This document shows, piece by piece, positions 8,160 to 17,053 of a stretch of DNA of 64,000 nucleotides. The stretch spans positions 2,790,001 through 2,854,000 of the forward strand of contig NZ_CP014766.1 in assembly GCF_001611675.1 (NCBI RefSeq). The letters run 5' to 3'. Below the pieces are notes generated by a model that made no database searches, was not told the DNA's origin, and was given only the letters and a program-made list of their open reading frames with translations. Position 1 is the stretch's first letter. The number at the start of each line of letters is the position of its first letter. This DNA is from Pontibacter akesuensis. Lineage in GTDB: Bacteria > Bacteroidota > Bacteroidia > Cytophagales > Hymenobacteraceae. The position numbers were made by a program, and so were the translations under genes.

Positions 8160-8837
8160 TTACTCGCCCAAAAGGTCGGGTCTGCGTTGCCGTGTGCGTT
8201 CCACTGCCTGCTCAAACCGCCATGCCTCTATCTTCGGGCTATCACCTGACATCAGAATGTCCGGCACTTTCATTCCTTTGTATTCGGCAGGGCGGGTGTA
8301 CACTGGCGGGGCCAGCAATCCATCCTGAAAAGAATCCGTCAGGGCCGAAGACTCGTCGTTCAGCACACCCGGTATGATCCGGATAATGGCATCAGCCAAT
8401 ACCGCGGCACCAAGCTCACCGCCCGAAAGCACATAGTCGCCGATGCTTACCTCGTGTGTCACAAACCGCTGCCGTACGCGTTCATCAACGCCTTTGTAGT
8501 GGCCGCAAAGTATAATCACGTTCTGCAACAGCGAGAATTGGTTCGCGATCGTCTGGTTCAGGGTTTTACCGTCCGGCGTCATGTAGATGATGGCATCATA
8601 CGTTCGCTCGGCCTGCAAGGCAGAAATGCACTTGTCAATCGGTTCCACCATCATTACCATGCCGGCACCGCCACCAAAAGCGTAATCGTCTATCTGTCCA
8701 TACTTATTGATGGCATACTTGCGCAGGTCGTGCAGGTGAATCTCCACCAAACCTTTTTGCTGCGCGCGTTTTACGATAGAATGGCTAAAGGGGCTCTCCA
8801 GCAGGTCGGGCTGGCAACTGATAATATCGAAGCGCAT
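8160..8837 (-). CDS. trmD: tRNA (guanine-N1)-methyltransferase
   Basis: SPOUT-family enzyme that methylates G37 of tRNAs reading CNN codons, preventing +1 frameshifts. 225 aa. The trefoil-knot S-adenosylmethionine site is visible in [13 protein letters not shown] and the VLSGGELGA segment, with MVEPIDKC nearer the N-terminus. The start codon overlaps the rimM stop by one base, showing coupled translation. Confidence 0.97.
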   Translation of the reverse strand: MRFDIISCQPDLLESPFSHSIVKRAQQKGLVEIHLHDLRKYAINKYGQIDDYAFGGGAGMVMMVEPIDKCISALQAERTYDAIIYMTPDGKTLNQTIANQFSLLQNVIILCGHYKGVDERVRQRFVTHEVSIGDYVLSGGELGAAVLADAIIRIIPGVLNDESSALTDSFQDGLLAPPVYTRPAEYKGMKVPDILMSGDSPKIEAWRFEQAVERTRQRRPDLLGE

Positions 8838-9418
8838 TACTTTTCCTCCTCCCCGGACTCGTCCAGATCGTCGGCTTCGTTCGGGTTTGATGGCTCTGTG
8901 TACACCTCGAGCAGGCCTTCCGGCATGTTCACGTGGAGTACTTTTGCCTCATGGTCGGCACGCACAAACACCTCGTCTATCACCGGCACCAGCATTTCCT
9001 GGTCCAAGTACACCATCACCATCAGCTGTTGCTGCGGTAGATCGTAGAACTCTTTCACAATGCCCAACGGGCCGTGCTGAGCATCCACCACCTGGTAGCC
9101 CACTACCTCATGAAAGTAAAACTGGCCCTCTTCCAGCTCCGGGAGCTCGTTGAGTGGCAGGTAAATAGAAGTGCCGCGCAGTGTCTCCGCCTGTTCAATG
9201 GATTTTACATCCTCAAACTTAATGATGAAGCGGCCTTTGTTCTGCGGCTCAATAGATTCTATAAAAAAAGGAATCAGTCTTCCCTTTTGCTCCAGGAAAA
9301 CTGATTCCAAATCTTCATAATCTTCAGGAAAGTCTACGTCGAAAAACGCAGCTACCTGCCCCTTGGTACCATGGGTCTTGACGATATAGCCTAATAGAAA
9401 GCAGTCATCAACATGCAT
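8837..9418 (-). CDS. rimM: 16S rRNA processing protein RimM
   Basis: Assembly factor for the 30S head that binds S19 and assists 16S maturation. 193 aa with an N-terminal RimM barrel ([14 protein letters not shown], residues about 8-21) and a C-terminal PRC-barrel ([18 protein letters not shown]). The C-terminal 20 residues are very acidic. It lies 12 bases after rpsP and overlaps trmD by one base. Confidence 0.95.
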   Translation of the reverse strand: MHVDDCFLLGYIVKTHGTKGQVAAFFDVDFPEDYEDLESVFLEQKGRLIPFFIESIEPQNKGRFIIKFEDVKSIEQAETLRGTSIYLPLNELPELEEGQFYFHEVVGYQVVDAQHGPLGIVKEFYDLPQQQLMVMVYLDQEMLVPVIDEVFVRADHEAKVLHVNMPEGLLEVYTEPSNPNEADDLDESGEEEK

Positions 9419-9430
9419 GGCACCCGGAAA

Positions 9431-9988
9431 TTAAGCTTGCTCTTCTGTAGACGCGTCACCTTCAGCAGCGGCCTCAGGAGCCTCTTCTGCAGGAGCAGGA
9501 GCGTTCGCAGCAGCCTCAGCGGCGGCCTTGTCAGCCTCACGCTGGCGGATAGCCTCAGCACGCGCTTCTTTCACTTTTGTCTCAGCCTCAAGAGCCGCTT
9601 TACGCTTGGCATCTTTGTCAGTGCCAACTTGCTGGCGCTTGGCTTCAACTTTAGCTTCTTTGGTCTCTTTCCACTCGTTGAAGCGCTGATCAGCAACTTC
9701 CTGAGTAACGGCGCCTTTGTTCACACCAATTTGCAGGTGCTTTCTGAACAGGATGCCACGGTAAGAAAGCATTGCCTTAACGGTATCGGTTGGCTGCGCG
9801 CCGTTCATTACCCACTCAAATGCCTTGTCTTCGTTGAAGTCGATAGACGCAGGGTTTGTGTTTGGGTTGTAGGTGCCCAGTTTCTCGATGAACTTACCAT
9901 CTCGTGGTGCTCTAGCATCGGCTACTACGATATCGTAGATAGCGGCTTTCTTGCGGCCTCTGCGGGCCAATCTGATTTTTACTGCCAT
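9431..9988 (-). CDS. rpsP: 30S ribosomal protein S16 with long C-terminal extension
   Basis: The first 80 residues are canonical S16 ([34 protein letters not shown]). Residues from about 110 on form an Ala/Glu/Lys-rich helical tail ending in an acidic, Ala/Pro-rich stretch, bringing the protein to 185 aa against about 82 in E. coli. C-terminal extensions of S16 are common in Bacteroidota. It is the first gene of the operon. Confidence 0.96.
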   Translation of the reverse strand: MAVKIRLARRGRKKAAIYDIVVADARAPRDGKFIEKLGTYNPNTNPASIDFNEDKAFEWVMNGAQPTDTVKAMLSYRGILFRKHLQIGVNKGAVTQEVADQRFNEWKETKEAKVEAKRQQVGTDKDAKRKAALEAETKVKEARAEAIRQREADKAAAEAAANAPAPAEEAPEAAAEGDASTEEQA

Positions 9989-10040
9989 TTTCTAAATGTG
10001 TTTTAAAAGTCGGCGGATCTCGTCCACCAGTTTAGAACCG

Positions 10041-10048
10041 CAAAGGTA
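10041..10048 (-). promoter_or_regulatory. Putative -7 box of the rpsP operon
   Basis: The minus strand reads TACCTTTG, a perfect TAnnTTTG match, about 55 bases upstream of rpsP. No -33 TTTG stands at the usual distance. Confidence 0.4.
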
Positions 10049-10125
10049 TTAATTATTTCCTGATAATCTAACCCCTTCACCCAAATTATAAGTGGTTGAA
10101 AGTCAAAATAAAGTATGGCCACAAA

Positions 10126-10151
10126 AAAGCCCTCCGTTGCGGGAGGGCTTT
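10126..10151. terminator. Terminator of the desaturase gene
   Basis: AAAGCCCTCC pairs with GGAGGGCTTT (stem of about 10 bp) just past the desaturase stop on the minus strand. An A-run on the plus strand gives a U-tract in that direction. Confidence 0.75.
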
Positions 10152-10158
10152 GCTATAC

Positions 10159-10923
10159 TTAGGCCGCAGCCTTTGTTCTGTTTTTTACCTTTTCCTTTAC
10201 CGGCTTCAGCTTAATGATGCTTAGCTTGTCCAGGGTCCAGATAACCGGGTATGTCGGGTCCACTTCCCACCACTTCACCCCAAAGTTCACGCGGTTGGGC
10301 AGCTTGTGGTGGTTGTTCTGGAACAACTCACCGCCTGTCAGGAAGTCAAAGAAAAGCGAGTTCTTAGACCTGTCGTTGTTGTCGAAGTTCTGGTAGCCGT
10401 ACTTGTGCCCGCTCCAGTTCACGATCGCGCCGTGCACCGGTCCCATCAAAAAGTGGAAAGGAAGCAGCAGGAACATCCACCATTGCGTGGCGAAGGCGAT
10501 GTAGAACAGCACGTAAGCCACGCCCCAGCCAACGCGGGAGTAATAGGAATCACCGATTCTCTCCAGTGCAGGCCATACCGGGTAGTCGCCATCAAAACGA
10601 CGCTCGGGCTCCACACGATTCTTGTGCACATCGTTGTAAATCTCCTTTGTCTTCCACATCATCGTGAAAGCGTTGTTGGAGAAGTGCGGCGAGTGCGGAT
10701 CTTTCTCAGTATCGGAGAAAGCGTGGTGCATGCGGTGCAAAATAGCGTAGGCGCGCGGCGACAGGAAGGAAGAGCCCTGTGCCATGTACGTCAGCAGGTA
10801 GAATGCTTTTTCCCAGAAAGCATTCATGGTGAACATTTTGTGGGCAGAATAACGGTGCAGGTAAAATGTCTGAACGAAGAGAGACAGGTACCAGTGCGCC
10901 AGGAAAAAAATGAGAATGGCCAT
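10159..10923 (-). CDS. Membrane fatty acid (acyl-CoA) desaturase
   Basis: Integral-membrane di-iron desaturase with the three histidine boxes HRYSAH, HRMHHAFSD and FQNNHHKLPN (HxxxxH, HxxHH, HxxHH types), matching the stearoyl-CoA delta-9 class. At least four hydrophobic segments are visible. I chose the ATG at 10923 (MAILIFFLAHWYLSLF, 254 aa); the upstream extension to 11001 is not typical. Probable role: introducing a double bond into membrane acyl chains to adjust fluidity. Confidence 0.9.
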   Translation of the reverse strand: MAILIFFLAHWYLSLFVQTFYLHRYSAHKMFTMNAFWEKAFYLLTYMAQGSSFLSPRAYAILHRMHHAFSDTEKDPHSPHFSNNAFTMMWKTKEIYNDVHKNRVEPERRFDGDYPVWPALERIGDSYYSRVGWGVAYVLFYIAFATQWWMFLLLPFHFLMGPVHGAIVNWSGHKYGYQNFDNNDRSKNSLFFDFLTGGELFQNNHHKLPNRVNFGVKWWEVDPTYPVIWTLDKLSIIKLKPVKEKVKNRTKAAA

Positions 10924-11087
10924 TAACTTAACAGGTAAAAATAAAATTTCAATTTTTGTGCGGCAGGCTGAATGCCAGAACCATGCCATGCATTTTTGCA
11001 AATCTACAACACGAATCCAATGTAAAATAGCGAAGTGGCGCTAAAAGTTCAGAAAGTGATAACAATCATTTTTAGCTGCCTCCAGGA

Positions 11088-11789
11088 TTAGCAGTATCCA
11101 TCGCCGCAGGAGTCGCTAAGGGAGGCAGCACCGGCTTTCTCCCAGGATTCTTTTCCTTCTTTAAAGGCGAAGTAGGCAATTCCCAGTGAACCCAGAATAT
11201 CAATGTACCCAATATGGAAAAGCTCGTAGAGCCCGCTTGCCACCAGCAGCAGGATGGAGAGGTAAAAACAGGCCTTGGTGCAGTTAGCATCTGCGATGAT
11301 AGGAGCCGAGTTGAGTTTATGGCCGACGCTGAGTTTGTAGCGCATCAGGAAGAACATGGTGCAGATGGAGACGGCAGAAACAATAATGCCTGTAACTGTG
11401 GTTTCTGGGGCCGAACCCTCCATCAGGTTAAGTATAGCGCCTACCACTAAACCGGCTGTAAGGAGGTAAAAACTGGTGCCCGTTACCTGAAGCGCCCGCT
11501 TCTCAAACTTGCTTCGTTCGGTTAAGTCTTCGTGCTGCATGCGCCACACCATGTGCGCGATGCCTATACCTGAAATGACCTCTACAAAGCTGTCCAGCCC
11601 AAACCCCAGCAGCGAGAGCGTGTCGTCTTCCAGTCCAAAGTACACGGAAACAACACCTTCGGCCAGGTTGTACACGATGGTGATCATGCTAAGTATAAAG
11701 GCAGTTTTTAGCAGCTTGCCTGTGTTGTTTGCTGTTGCTTTGTTTTCCTGAATGGTTGCGCGTGAGATGTTTTCTTCGAAATTAGCCAT
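11088..11789 (-). CDS. Cation transporter, CDF-like, with a cysteine-containing TM5 motif
   Basis: About six hydrophobic segments in 233 aa, starting at the ATG at 11789 (MANFEENISR). The TM2 region GFGLDSFVEVISG resembles the metal-site DxxxD/E of cation diffusion facilitators. In the expected HxxxD position of TM5 the sequence is DANCTKACFYLS, which has two cysteines. The cytoplasmic C-terminal domain is missing. The protein ends in CGDGYC. Transport of a thiophilic metal is possible, but substrate and direction are unknown. Confidence 0.7.
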   Translation of the reverse strand: MANFEENISRATIQENKATANNTGKLLKTAFILSMITIVYNLAEGVVSVYFGLEDDTLSLLGFGLDSFVEVISGIGIAHMVWRMQHEDLTERSKFEKRALQVTGTSFYLLTAGLVVGAILNLMEGSAPETTVTGIIVSAVSICTMFFLMRYKLSVGHKLNSAPIIADANCTKACFYLSILLLVASGLYELFHIGYIDILGSLGIAYFAFKEGKESWEKAGAASLSDSCGDGYC

Positions 11790-11837
11790 ACTCCTACAAC
11801 GAAACTCACGGCTAAAAGGCTCCCCCACAAACTGCAG

Positions 11838-12506
11838 TTACCTGTATGGCGCCCATACAGAAGCAGCTGGCGGAGGGGCACTGACTATAACAGGCGTTTT
11901 GAGCGTAGGGTGGTCGAACTGTAGTTGGTAGGCGTGCAGGGCAATGCTTTTGTCGGGCAGCGGTTGGTCAGCGCCATACTTCAAATCGCCAAGTATAGGG
12001 CAGCGCATAGAGGAGAGCTGCACGCGAATCTGATGAGAGCGGCCGGTGATTGGGTTTACCTGTAGCAGGTGGTGGCCCTGCTGGGACCGGAGTAGTTTGT
12101 AGTGCAGTTCGGATCGTGCGCCTGCCTTGTTTTCTTTGGCGAAGGCTTTGGTGATGTTGCGTGTGGCGTCTTTTACCAGCCAGTGCACCAGCGTACCCTG
12201 TTCCTGCGCTGGCCTGTTCTGCACCACAGCCCAGTATGTTTTCTGCGTCTTTTTACTTCGGAAGAGTTCGTTGAGGCGGGCGAGGGCTTTAGATGTTTTA
12301 GCCAGTAGCACCACGCCGCTTACGGGCCTGTCGAGGCGGTGCACCACGCCCACAAACACATTACCGGGCTTATCATACTTTAACCGGATGTACTCCTTTG
12401 CCAAGTCAGCCAGTGTTATGTCGCCGGTTTCATCGCCATGCACCAGCAAGCCAGCTGGCTTGTTTACCACCAGTACATGGTTATCCTCAAACAAAACATC
12501 TAGCAT
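11838..12506 (-). CDS. RluA-family RNA pseudouridine synthase
   Basis: 222 aa. NKPAGLLVHGDE is followed by the catalytic motif HRLDRPVSGVVLLAKT with the active-site Asp, and RSHQIRVQLSSM near the C-terminus. There is no S4 domain, so it resembles the short RluA/TruC subclass that modifies tRNA or rRNA; the target cannot be told from sequence. I chose the ATG at 12506. It is downstream of panB on the same strand, separated only by a hairpin repeat element. Confidence 0.88.
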   Translation of the reverse strand: MLDVLFEDNHVLVVNKPAGLLVHGDETGDITLADLAKEYIRLKYDKPGNVFVGVVHRLDRPVSGVVLLAKTSKALARLNELFRSKKTQKTYWAVVQNRPAQEQGTLVHWLVKDATRNITKAFAKENKAGARSELHYKLLRSQQGHHLLQVNPITGRSHQIRVQLSSMRCPILGDLKYGADQPLPDKSIALHAYQLQFDHPTLKTPVIVSAPPPAASVWAPYR

Positions 12507-12619
12507 CAAATTAGAAATTATGAATTAGAAATTATAAATGATGAATTAGTGGGAACAGAAGGTGCAGGCCTTGTTTCGTTCCCATTCATAATTCTTAATT
12601 CATCATTCATAATTCAATT
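12507..12619. repeat. Inverted-repeat intergenic element (AATTATGAATTA type)
   Basis: AT-rich arms of roughly 42 bases built from variants of AATTAGAAATTATGAATTA face each other across a short GC-richer loop. Both arms end in a GGGAAC/GTTCCC pair next to the loop. The element occupies the entire gap from the panB stop to the start of the pseudouridine synthase gene. Confidence 0.75.
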
Positions 12620-13438
12620 TTAGTATGCTTCTTTCTCGTTGGGGAAGTCTTTGCTTTTTACGTCCTGCACGTAGTGTTGCACGGCTTCGGTCATGATGGT
12701 GTGCAGGTCGGCGTAGCGGCGCAGGAAACGCGGCTTAAACTCTTTGTTGATGCCGAGCATGTCATGGACCACCAGTACCTGCCCGTCAACGTCGGGGCCG
12801 GCTCCGATGCCGATTATTGGAATAGCAAGTGTTTCGGCGACGCGTTTTGCCAGTGCGGATGGGATCTTCTCCAGTACGATGGAAAAGCAGCCCAGTTCCT
12901 GCAGCAGCAGCGCATCGTCGATCAGCTTCTGCGCCTCCACTTCTTCTTTGGCACGCACAGAGTATGTGCCGAATTTGTAGATCGACTGCGGCGTCAGGCC
13001 CAGGTGGCCCATCACCGGTACGCCGGCGCTAAGTATGCGCGTCACGGATTCCTTTATTTCAGCCCCTCCTTCCAGCTTTATGCCATGCGCCCCGGACTCC
13101 TTCATGATTCGGATAGTAGAACGAAGTGCCTCAGAGGAGTTGCCCTGGTACGAGCCGAAGGGCAGGTCTACCACCACAAAGGCACGCTGCACACCTCTGA
13201 TAACAGAGGAGGCGTGGTAAATCATCTGGTCCAGCGTGATGGGCAGCGTGGTTTCGTGGCCCGCCATTACGTTAGAGGCAGAGTCTCCCACCAGCAGCAC
13301 ATCCACACCGGCGGCATCCAGAATCGAGGCCATTGAGAAATCATAGGCCGTGAGCATCGAAATTTTCTCCCCGCGCTCTTTCATGTTCTGCAACTGGTGC
13401 GTGGTGATTTTCTTTATATCGTTTTTATGTATAGACAT
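12620..13438 (-). CDS. panB: 3-methyl-2-oxobutanoate hydroxymethyltransferase
   Basis: First enzyme of pantothenate synthesis: it transfers a hydroxymethyl group from methylene-tetrahydrofolate to ketoisovalerate. 272 aa, standard length. Metal and substrate motifs are visible in [50 protein letters not shown] and [18 protein letters not shown]. No other pan gene is adjacent. Confidence 0.97.
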   Translation of the reverse strand: MSIHKNDIKKITTHQLQNMKERGEKISMLTAYDFSMASILDAAGVDVLLVGDSASNVMAGHETTLPITLDQMIYHASSVIRGVQRAFVVVDLPFGSYQGNSSEALRSTIRIMKESGAHGIKLEGGAEIKESVTRILSAGVPVMGHLGLTPQSIYKFGTYSVRAKEEVEAQKLIDDALLLQELGCFSIVLEKIPSALAKRVAETLAIPIIGIGAGPDVDGQVLVVHDMLGINKEFKPRFLRRYADLHTIMTEAVQHYVQDVKSKDFPNEKEAY

Positions 13439-13482
13439 AGCAAGAAGGTGTGTTCAGGCGTAAAGCTATAAAATCTGAATTA

Positions 13483-13512
13483 AAAACAGCCACTATTTCG
13501 AGTGGCTGTTTT
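13483..13512. terminator. Terminator of lptD
   Basis: AAAACAGCCACT (13483-13494) pairs perfectly with AGTGGCTGTTTT (13501-13512), six bases past the lptD stop on the minus strand. Confidence 0.85.
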
Positions 13513-13517
13513 CTGGT

Positions 13518-16181
13518 TTAATATCCGAATGCGTTGTTTTTGCTGCGTTTGGTGAGCTTCAGGTCCTGCAGCAGCGACGACCTGGCGTTGATGGTGAGGT
13601 TATACCCGCGCAGCAGGCCAAACGGTGTCCAGCCGATGCTCATGTCCCAGCAGTGGAGGTCGCGGTAGATCTGCATGGTGGCGTAGGAAATATTGCCATT
13701 CGTAAAGTCGTACGTGCCGTTGTAGGTTACCTTCCACTTTTCCGTGATGTTCAGCGAGCCCTGCAGGCCCACTGTTTGAATCAGGTTGGTTTCGCCATTA
13801 ACGCCAAAGCTGCGGCGGTGCGAAAGTGAGTAGTTCAGGCTTAGCGTCCACGGAATTTTGAAGTCGATGTACTCAGGCAGCAGCGGGTTTTCATCCGGTG
13901 TGAGAGCGGGCAGGTTAGCCGGCAGTGCTTCATCTGTTCGGAACGCCTCAGGGCTCAAACTGGCTGTCAGGTTCAGCGTGGCATCCGTTAGACGGGCCAC
14001 ACGCAGCCTACGTGCATCAAATACGTAGCGGTCGATGGCTCTGCCTGTGCTATCCACCTGGTAGGGGTCCAGCGTGGTGTTGAAGTTCAGGTTCACGATT
14101 TTGAACAGCTTGGTGCTCATTGAAATTCGGACAGGAGACAACTTCAAAGAGTCACGGGCAAAGTCGTAGGCGGAGTTGATGCGCAGCACGTCGATAATGC
14201 TCACCTTCTCGTACTTGGTGCCGGTAGAGTCGTTCTTTGACTTTACCTTCATCTCAATGTTGTTGTCTATGCCAAAGTTAAGCGCAGAGCTCAGGCCGGT
14301 TGGCGGCAGGTTCGATTCAAAGCGGCCCAGGTTGCGGTATTCCGCCCGATTTGTGCGGGTGTCCACGCCCACCAGGGTGCGCTGGTAGAAGCCAAACCTG
14401 GGGTCGGCAAAATCAGGGCGGTAGCTGTAGCTGATGTTCGGCCGGATGAGGTGGCGAATCGCCTCCACGCGCTTGCCCTTTACATACACGGTGCCATACA
14501 CCGTGGTGCTCAGGCCGGCGCTGGCGCCATACTGGTAAACGCGGCCAAAGCCGGTGGTGTCCACGTCAACGCGCTGTGAGTCCGGGTCGAACCGGAAGGA
14601 GTACTTCTCGTCGAGCCAGGCCTCGCTGTAGTTAATGCTGGGCGAAAAGTTGAAGTACTTCAGGACTTTGTAATTGCCCAGGCCAATGCCGAATGAGTGA
14701 ATGGCCGATTTCTCGCCGCTCTGCCACAGTTGGTTCAGGTTACGGAAGTTCAGGTCGATGGTATCGGCAGGGCTTGCCTCCAGCACCGGGAACTGGGAGG
14801 TATTGCGTGCCGGAACCACGTTGGTTACCCGGTTGGAGGCGCTCACGTTGTAGGTAAGCGTAAACTTCTCATACCACTTGTTGGTAGAGGGTACATCCGT
14901 AAAAAGATCAGAAAGCGCCACCTGCGACATGCTGAAGTTCAGATCGGGCAGCACAAACGTCATGTTGCCTGTTTCCGTTACCTGCGACTGCCTTGCCTTA
15001 ATGGTGTAGCTGAACGGGGAGTTTGGTATTGTTTTCTGGTACGAGATGCTGGAGTTAAACGTAGGGGCCAGGTACTGTGCCGCGCCGTTAAAGTTAACGC
15101 GCTGGTGCAACTGGCTACCGGCGTCTATACTTGCCGTAAAGGTGCCGCGGCCCGGTTTGGTAACTGGCGTATGGTTCCACCTCACCCAGAAAGTACGCTG
15201 TGTCGGCGGCAGTTGGCTAAAGGCGTTGTCCGTAGAGCGTGACTCGGATGCAGCGATATCGGCTTCATCGTTCCTGAAATAATCATACGTGAACGAGAAG
15301 TTGCCGCGGTAGGAGTAGCGCTTGATGTAGTTGGTGCTCACGTCCATGTTATAGCCACCCAACGAGTAGATATCCCCGGTCAGGCGGGTGCCGATGTATT
15401 CGTTCCAGGCAAAATAATAGCCCCCATCATTCAGGAAAAAGCCACGGGAGTTCTCCCCGTAACTGGGCACGATCACACCGGAGGAACGCTTGCTCTTTGG
15501 CGTCGGGAAGAGACCAAACAAAAACCCTAGCGGCGTAGGAATGTCGCCTATCACGAGGTTAAACGGCCCCGTCATCACTTTGTCGTTCGGGATGGCCTTT
15601 ATGCGTGGTGCACTGATGTAGAAGTGCGGGTGCTCCAGGTTACAGGTGGTATACTTGTTATGCAGCCCGTAAAATTCGTTCGCATCGTTGCGTTTTACCA
15701 CCTCAGAGTGTATGTATCCCTCGCCCTGTTGCGTTACTACCTCAGAGATGCGGCCCTTCCGGGTTTTGTAGTTGTAGGCAATGCGTTTGGCCGCGTAGGT
15801 CTGTGCCCCCTGTGTAAATACGGGCGTGCCAATCTCTTTTCCGGTGGAGTCGGGCAGTGTGGCCGCGGTAAGTGTGTTTGTCTCGTAGTCGATCTCGATG
15901 TAGGCGGCTTTTAGGTTCATGTCGCCATATTCTATACTGGCGTCGCCGTACAGATGCACCACCTTCCGTTCTACTTCAAACAGGATGGAGTCTCTGGCAG
16001 CATATTTGATAGTGGTCGCAATGTCGCCTTTGGGAGCCGTCAGGCTGAGCGAGTCCTGCCCTGTCACTTCGGCTGTATCGAGCGGTACAGCAGTGGGAGC
16101 GGGGATAATCTGGCCAGCCACCAGCGTTGGAAAGAAGCTGCTGAGTTGCAGCAGCAGGAAAAGGATTAATAAGTGGCGCAA
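13518..16181 (-). CDS. lptD: LptD/OstA-like outer-membrane LPS assembly protein
   Basis: 887 aa with a signal peptide (about 1-22). An N-terminal OstA/LptA-like beta-jellyroll at about 55-180 contains VERKVVHLYGDASIEYGDM and LKAAYIEIDY. A large beta-barrel follows with many alternating Tyr/Phe-rich strands and ends in an aromatic residue (NAFGY). It would insert lipopolysaccharide into the outer leaflet with LptE. The conserved segment PLGFLFGLFPTPKSKRSSGVI near residue 215 is typical of Bacteroidota LptD. It is divergent from the amidase gene across 71 bases. Confidence 0.85.
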   Translation of the reverse strand: MRHLLILFLLLQLSSFFPTLVAGQIIPAPTAVPLDTAEVTGQDSLSLTAPKGDIATTIKYAARDSILFEVERKVVHLYGDASIEYGDMNLKAAYIEIDYETNTLTAATLPDSTGKEIGTPVFTQGAQTYAAKRIAYNYKTRKGRISEVVTQQGEGYIHSEVVKRNDANEFYGLHNKYTTCNLEHPHFYISAPRIKAIPNDKVMTGPFNLVIGDIPTPLGFLFGLFPTPKSKRSSGVIVPSYGENSRGFFLNDGGYYFAWNEYIGTRLTGDIYSLGGYNMDVSTNYIKRYSYRGNFSFTYDYFRNDEADIAASESRSTDNAFSQLPPTQRTFWVRWNHTPVTKPGRGTFTASIDAGSQLHQRVNFNGAAQYLAPTFNSSISYQKTIPNSPFSYTIKARQSQVTETGNMTFVLPDLNFSMSQVALSDLFTDVPSTNKWYEKFTLTYNVSASNRVTNVVPARNTSQFPVLEASPADTIDLNFRNLNQLWQSGEKSAIHSFGIGLGNYKVLKYFNFSPSINYSEAWLDEKYSFRFDPDSQRVDVDTTGFGRVYQYGASAGLSTTVYGTVYVKGKRVEAIRHLIRPNISYSYRPDFADPRFGFYQRTLVGVDTRTNRAEYRNLGRFESNLPPTGLSSALNFGIDNNIEMKVKSKNDSTGTKYEKVSIIDVLRINSAYDFARDSLKLSPVRISMSTKLFKIVNLNFNTTLDPYQVDSTGRAIDRYVFDARRLRVARLTDATLNLTASLSPEAFRTDEALPANLPALTPDENPLLPEYIDFKIPWTLSLNYSLSHRRSFGVNGETNLIQTVGLQGSLNITEKWKVTYNGTYDFTNGNISYATMQIYRDLHCWDMSIGWTPFGLLRGYNLTINARSSLLQDLKLTKRSKNNAFGY

Positions 16182-16217
16182 ATCTTCAGAATTCCCTAAA
16201 AGTTTACTTTATTTGTA

Positions 16218-16225
16218 CAAAGTTA
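16218..16225 (-). promoter_or_regulatory. Putative -7 box of lptD, adjoining a divergent box
   Basis: The minus strand reads TAACTTTG, a perfect -7 match, 36 bases upstream of the lptD ATG. The plus strand has TTTATTTG at 16208-16215, one mismatch from consensus and suitable for the amidase gene, so the two core promoters would lie back to back. Confidence 0.45.
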
Positions 16226-16252
16226 TTGTTTAACTTTTAACTAACGAGCGTT

Positions 16253-17035
16253 GTGAAAAATATTGTTATTGTTTCTGTTCTGGCATTTGTTTTTTTGCTG
16301 TGCTCCTCGAATACGCTTGACTTCAAAAAAGAATACAAGCTGCGTACTGTAGTGATTGATGCGGGCCACGGGGGGAAGGATGTAGGGTGTAACGGCAGGA
16401 TGTCGCACGAGGCTGATGTGGCCCTGAGCCTTGCCAAGCAGGTGGGCGCCCTGATTGAGCAGAACGTGCCAGGGGTGAAAGTGGTGTATACCCGAAAGGA
16501 CGATACCTTTGTGGAACTGATAGACCGCGCCGGTATTGCCAACAAGAACAACGCCGACCTCTTCATCTCTATTCACTTAAACGCAGGCCCTGCCGCCGCT
16601 TACGGCACCGAGACCTACACCATGGGGCTCCATACTTCAAACGGAAACCTGAACGTGGCCAAAAGGGAGAACTCTGTAATCCTGCAGGAAGAGAACTATG
16701 AGGCCAACTACAACGGCTTCGACCCGAACTCCCCACAGAGCCATATTTTGTTTGCCCTGCACCAGAGTGCCTACATCGACAACAGCCTGCGCTTTGCTGA
16801 AAAAGTGGAACGCGAGTTCAGCACAAAGGCAGGCCGCAAGAGCCGCGGCGTAAAGCAGGCGGGCTTTTTGGTGCTGTGGAAGTCGTACATGCCTAGCGTG
16901 CTGATTGAGTGCGGCTTTCTGACTAACCCTACCGAAGAAAAATTTCTTAACGATAAAACGGGGCAGTCGTATATTGCATCAGGTATATATCGAGCCTTCA
17001 AAGAATACAAGCAGGAGCTCGAGGCCATGAACTAA
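16253..17035 (+). CDS. N-acetylmuramoyl-L-alanine amidase (Amidase_3)
   Basis: Zinc amidase cleaving the bond between N-acetylmuramate and L-Ala in peptidoglycan, used in cell separation. 260 aa with a GTG start and an N-terminal hydrophobic signal. Zinc ligands: His in DAGHGGKD, Glu in MSHEADVA, His in SIHLNAG. Catalytic Glu is in LIECGFLTN. Domain spans about residues 27-255. It is 18 bases ahead of the MCE gene, so the two are likely co-transcribed. Confidence 0.92.
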   Translation: MKNIVIVSVLAFVFLLCSSNTLDFKKEYKLRTVVIDAGHGGKDVGCNGRMSHEADVALSLAKQVGALIEQNVPGVKVVYTRKDDTFVELIDRAGIANKNNADLFISIHLNAGPAAAYGTETYTMGLHTSNGNLNVAKRENSVILQEENYEANYNGFDPNSPQSHILFALHQSAYIDNSLRFAEKVEREFSTKAGRKSRGVKQAGFLVLWKSYMPSVLIECGFLTNPTEEKFLNDKTGQSYIASGIYRAFKEYKQELEAMN

Positions 17036-17053
17036 AGAGCTAAGCACACCCAC

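Noticed and set aside
12507..12619. Possible CRISPR-like array in AT-rich repeated sequence
   Set aside because: The repeats are inverted arms of a hairpin, not evenly spaced direct repeats with unique spacers, and no cas genes are present in the window.
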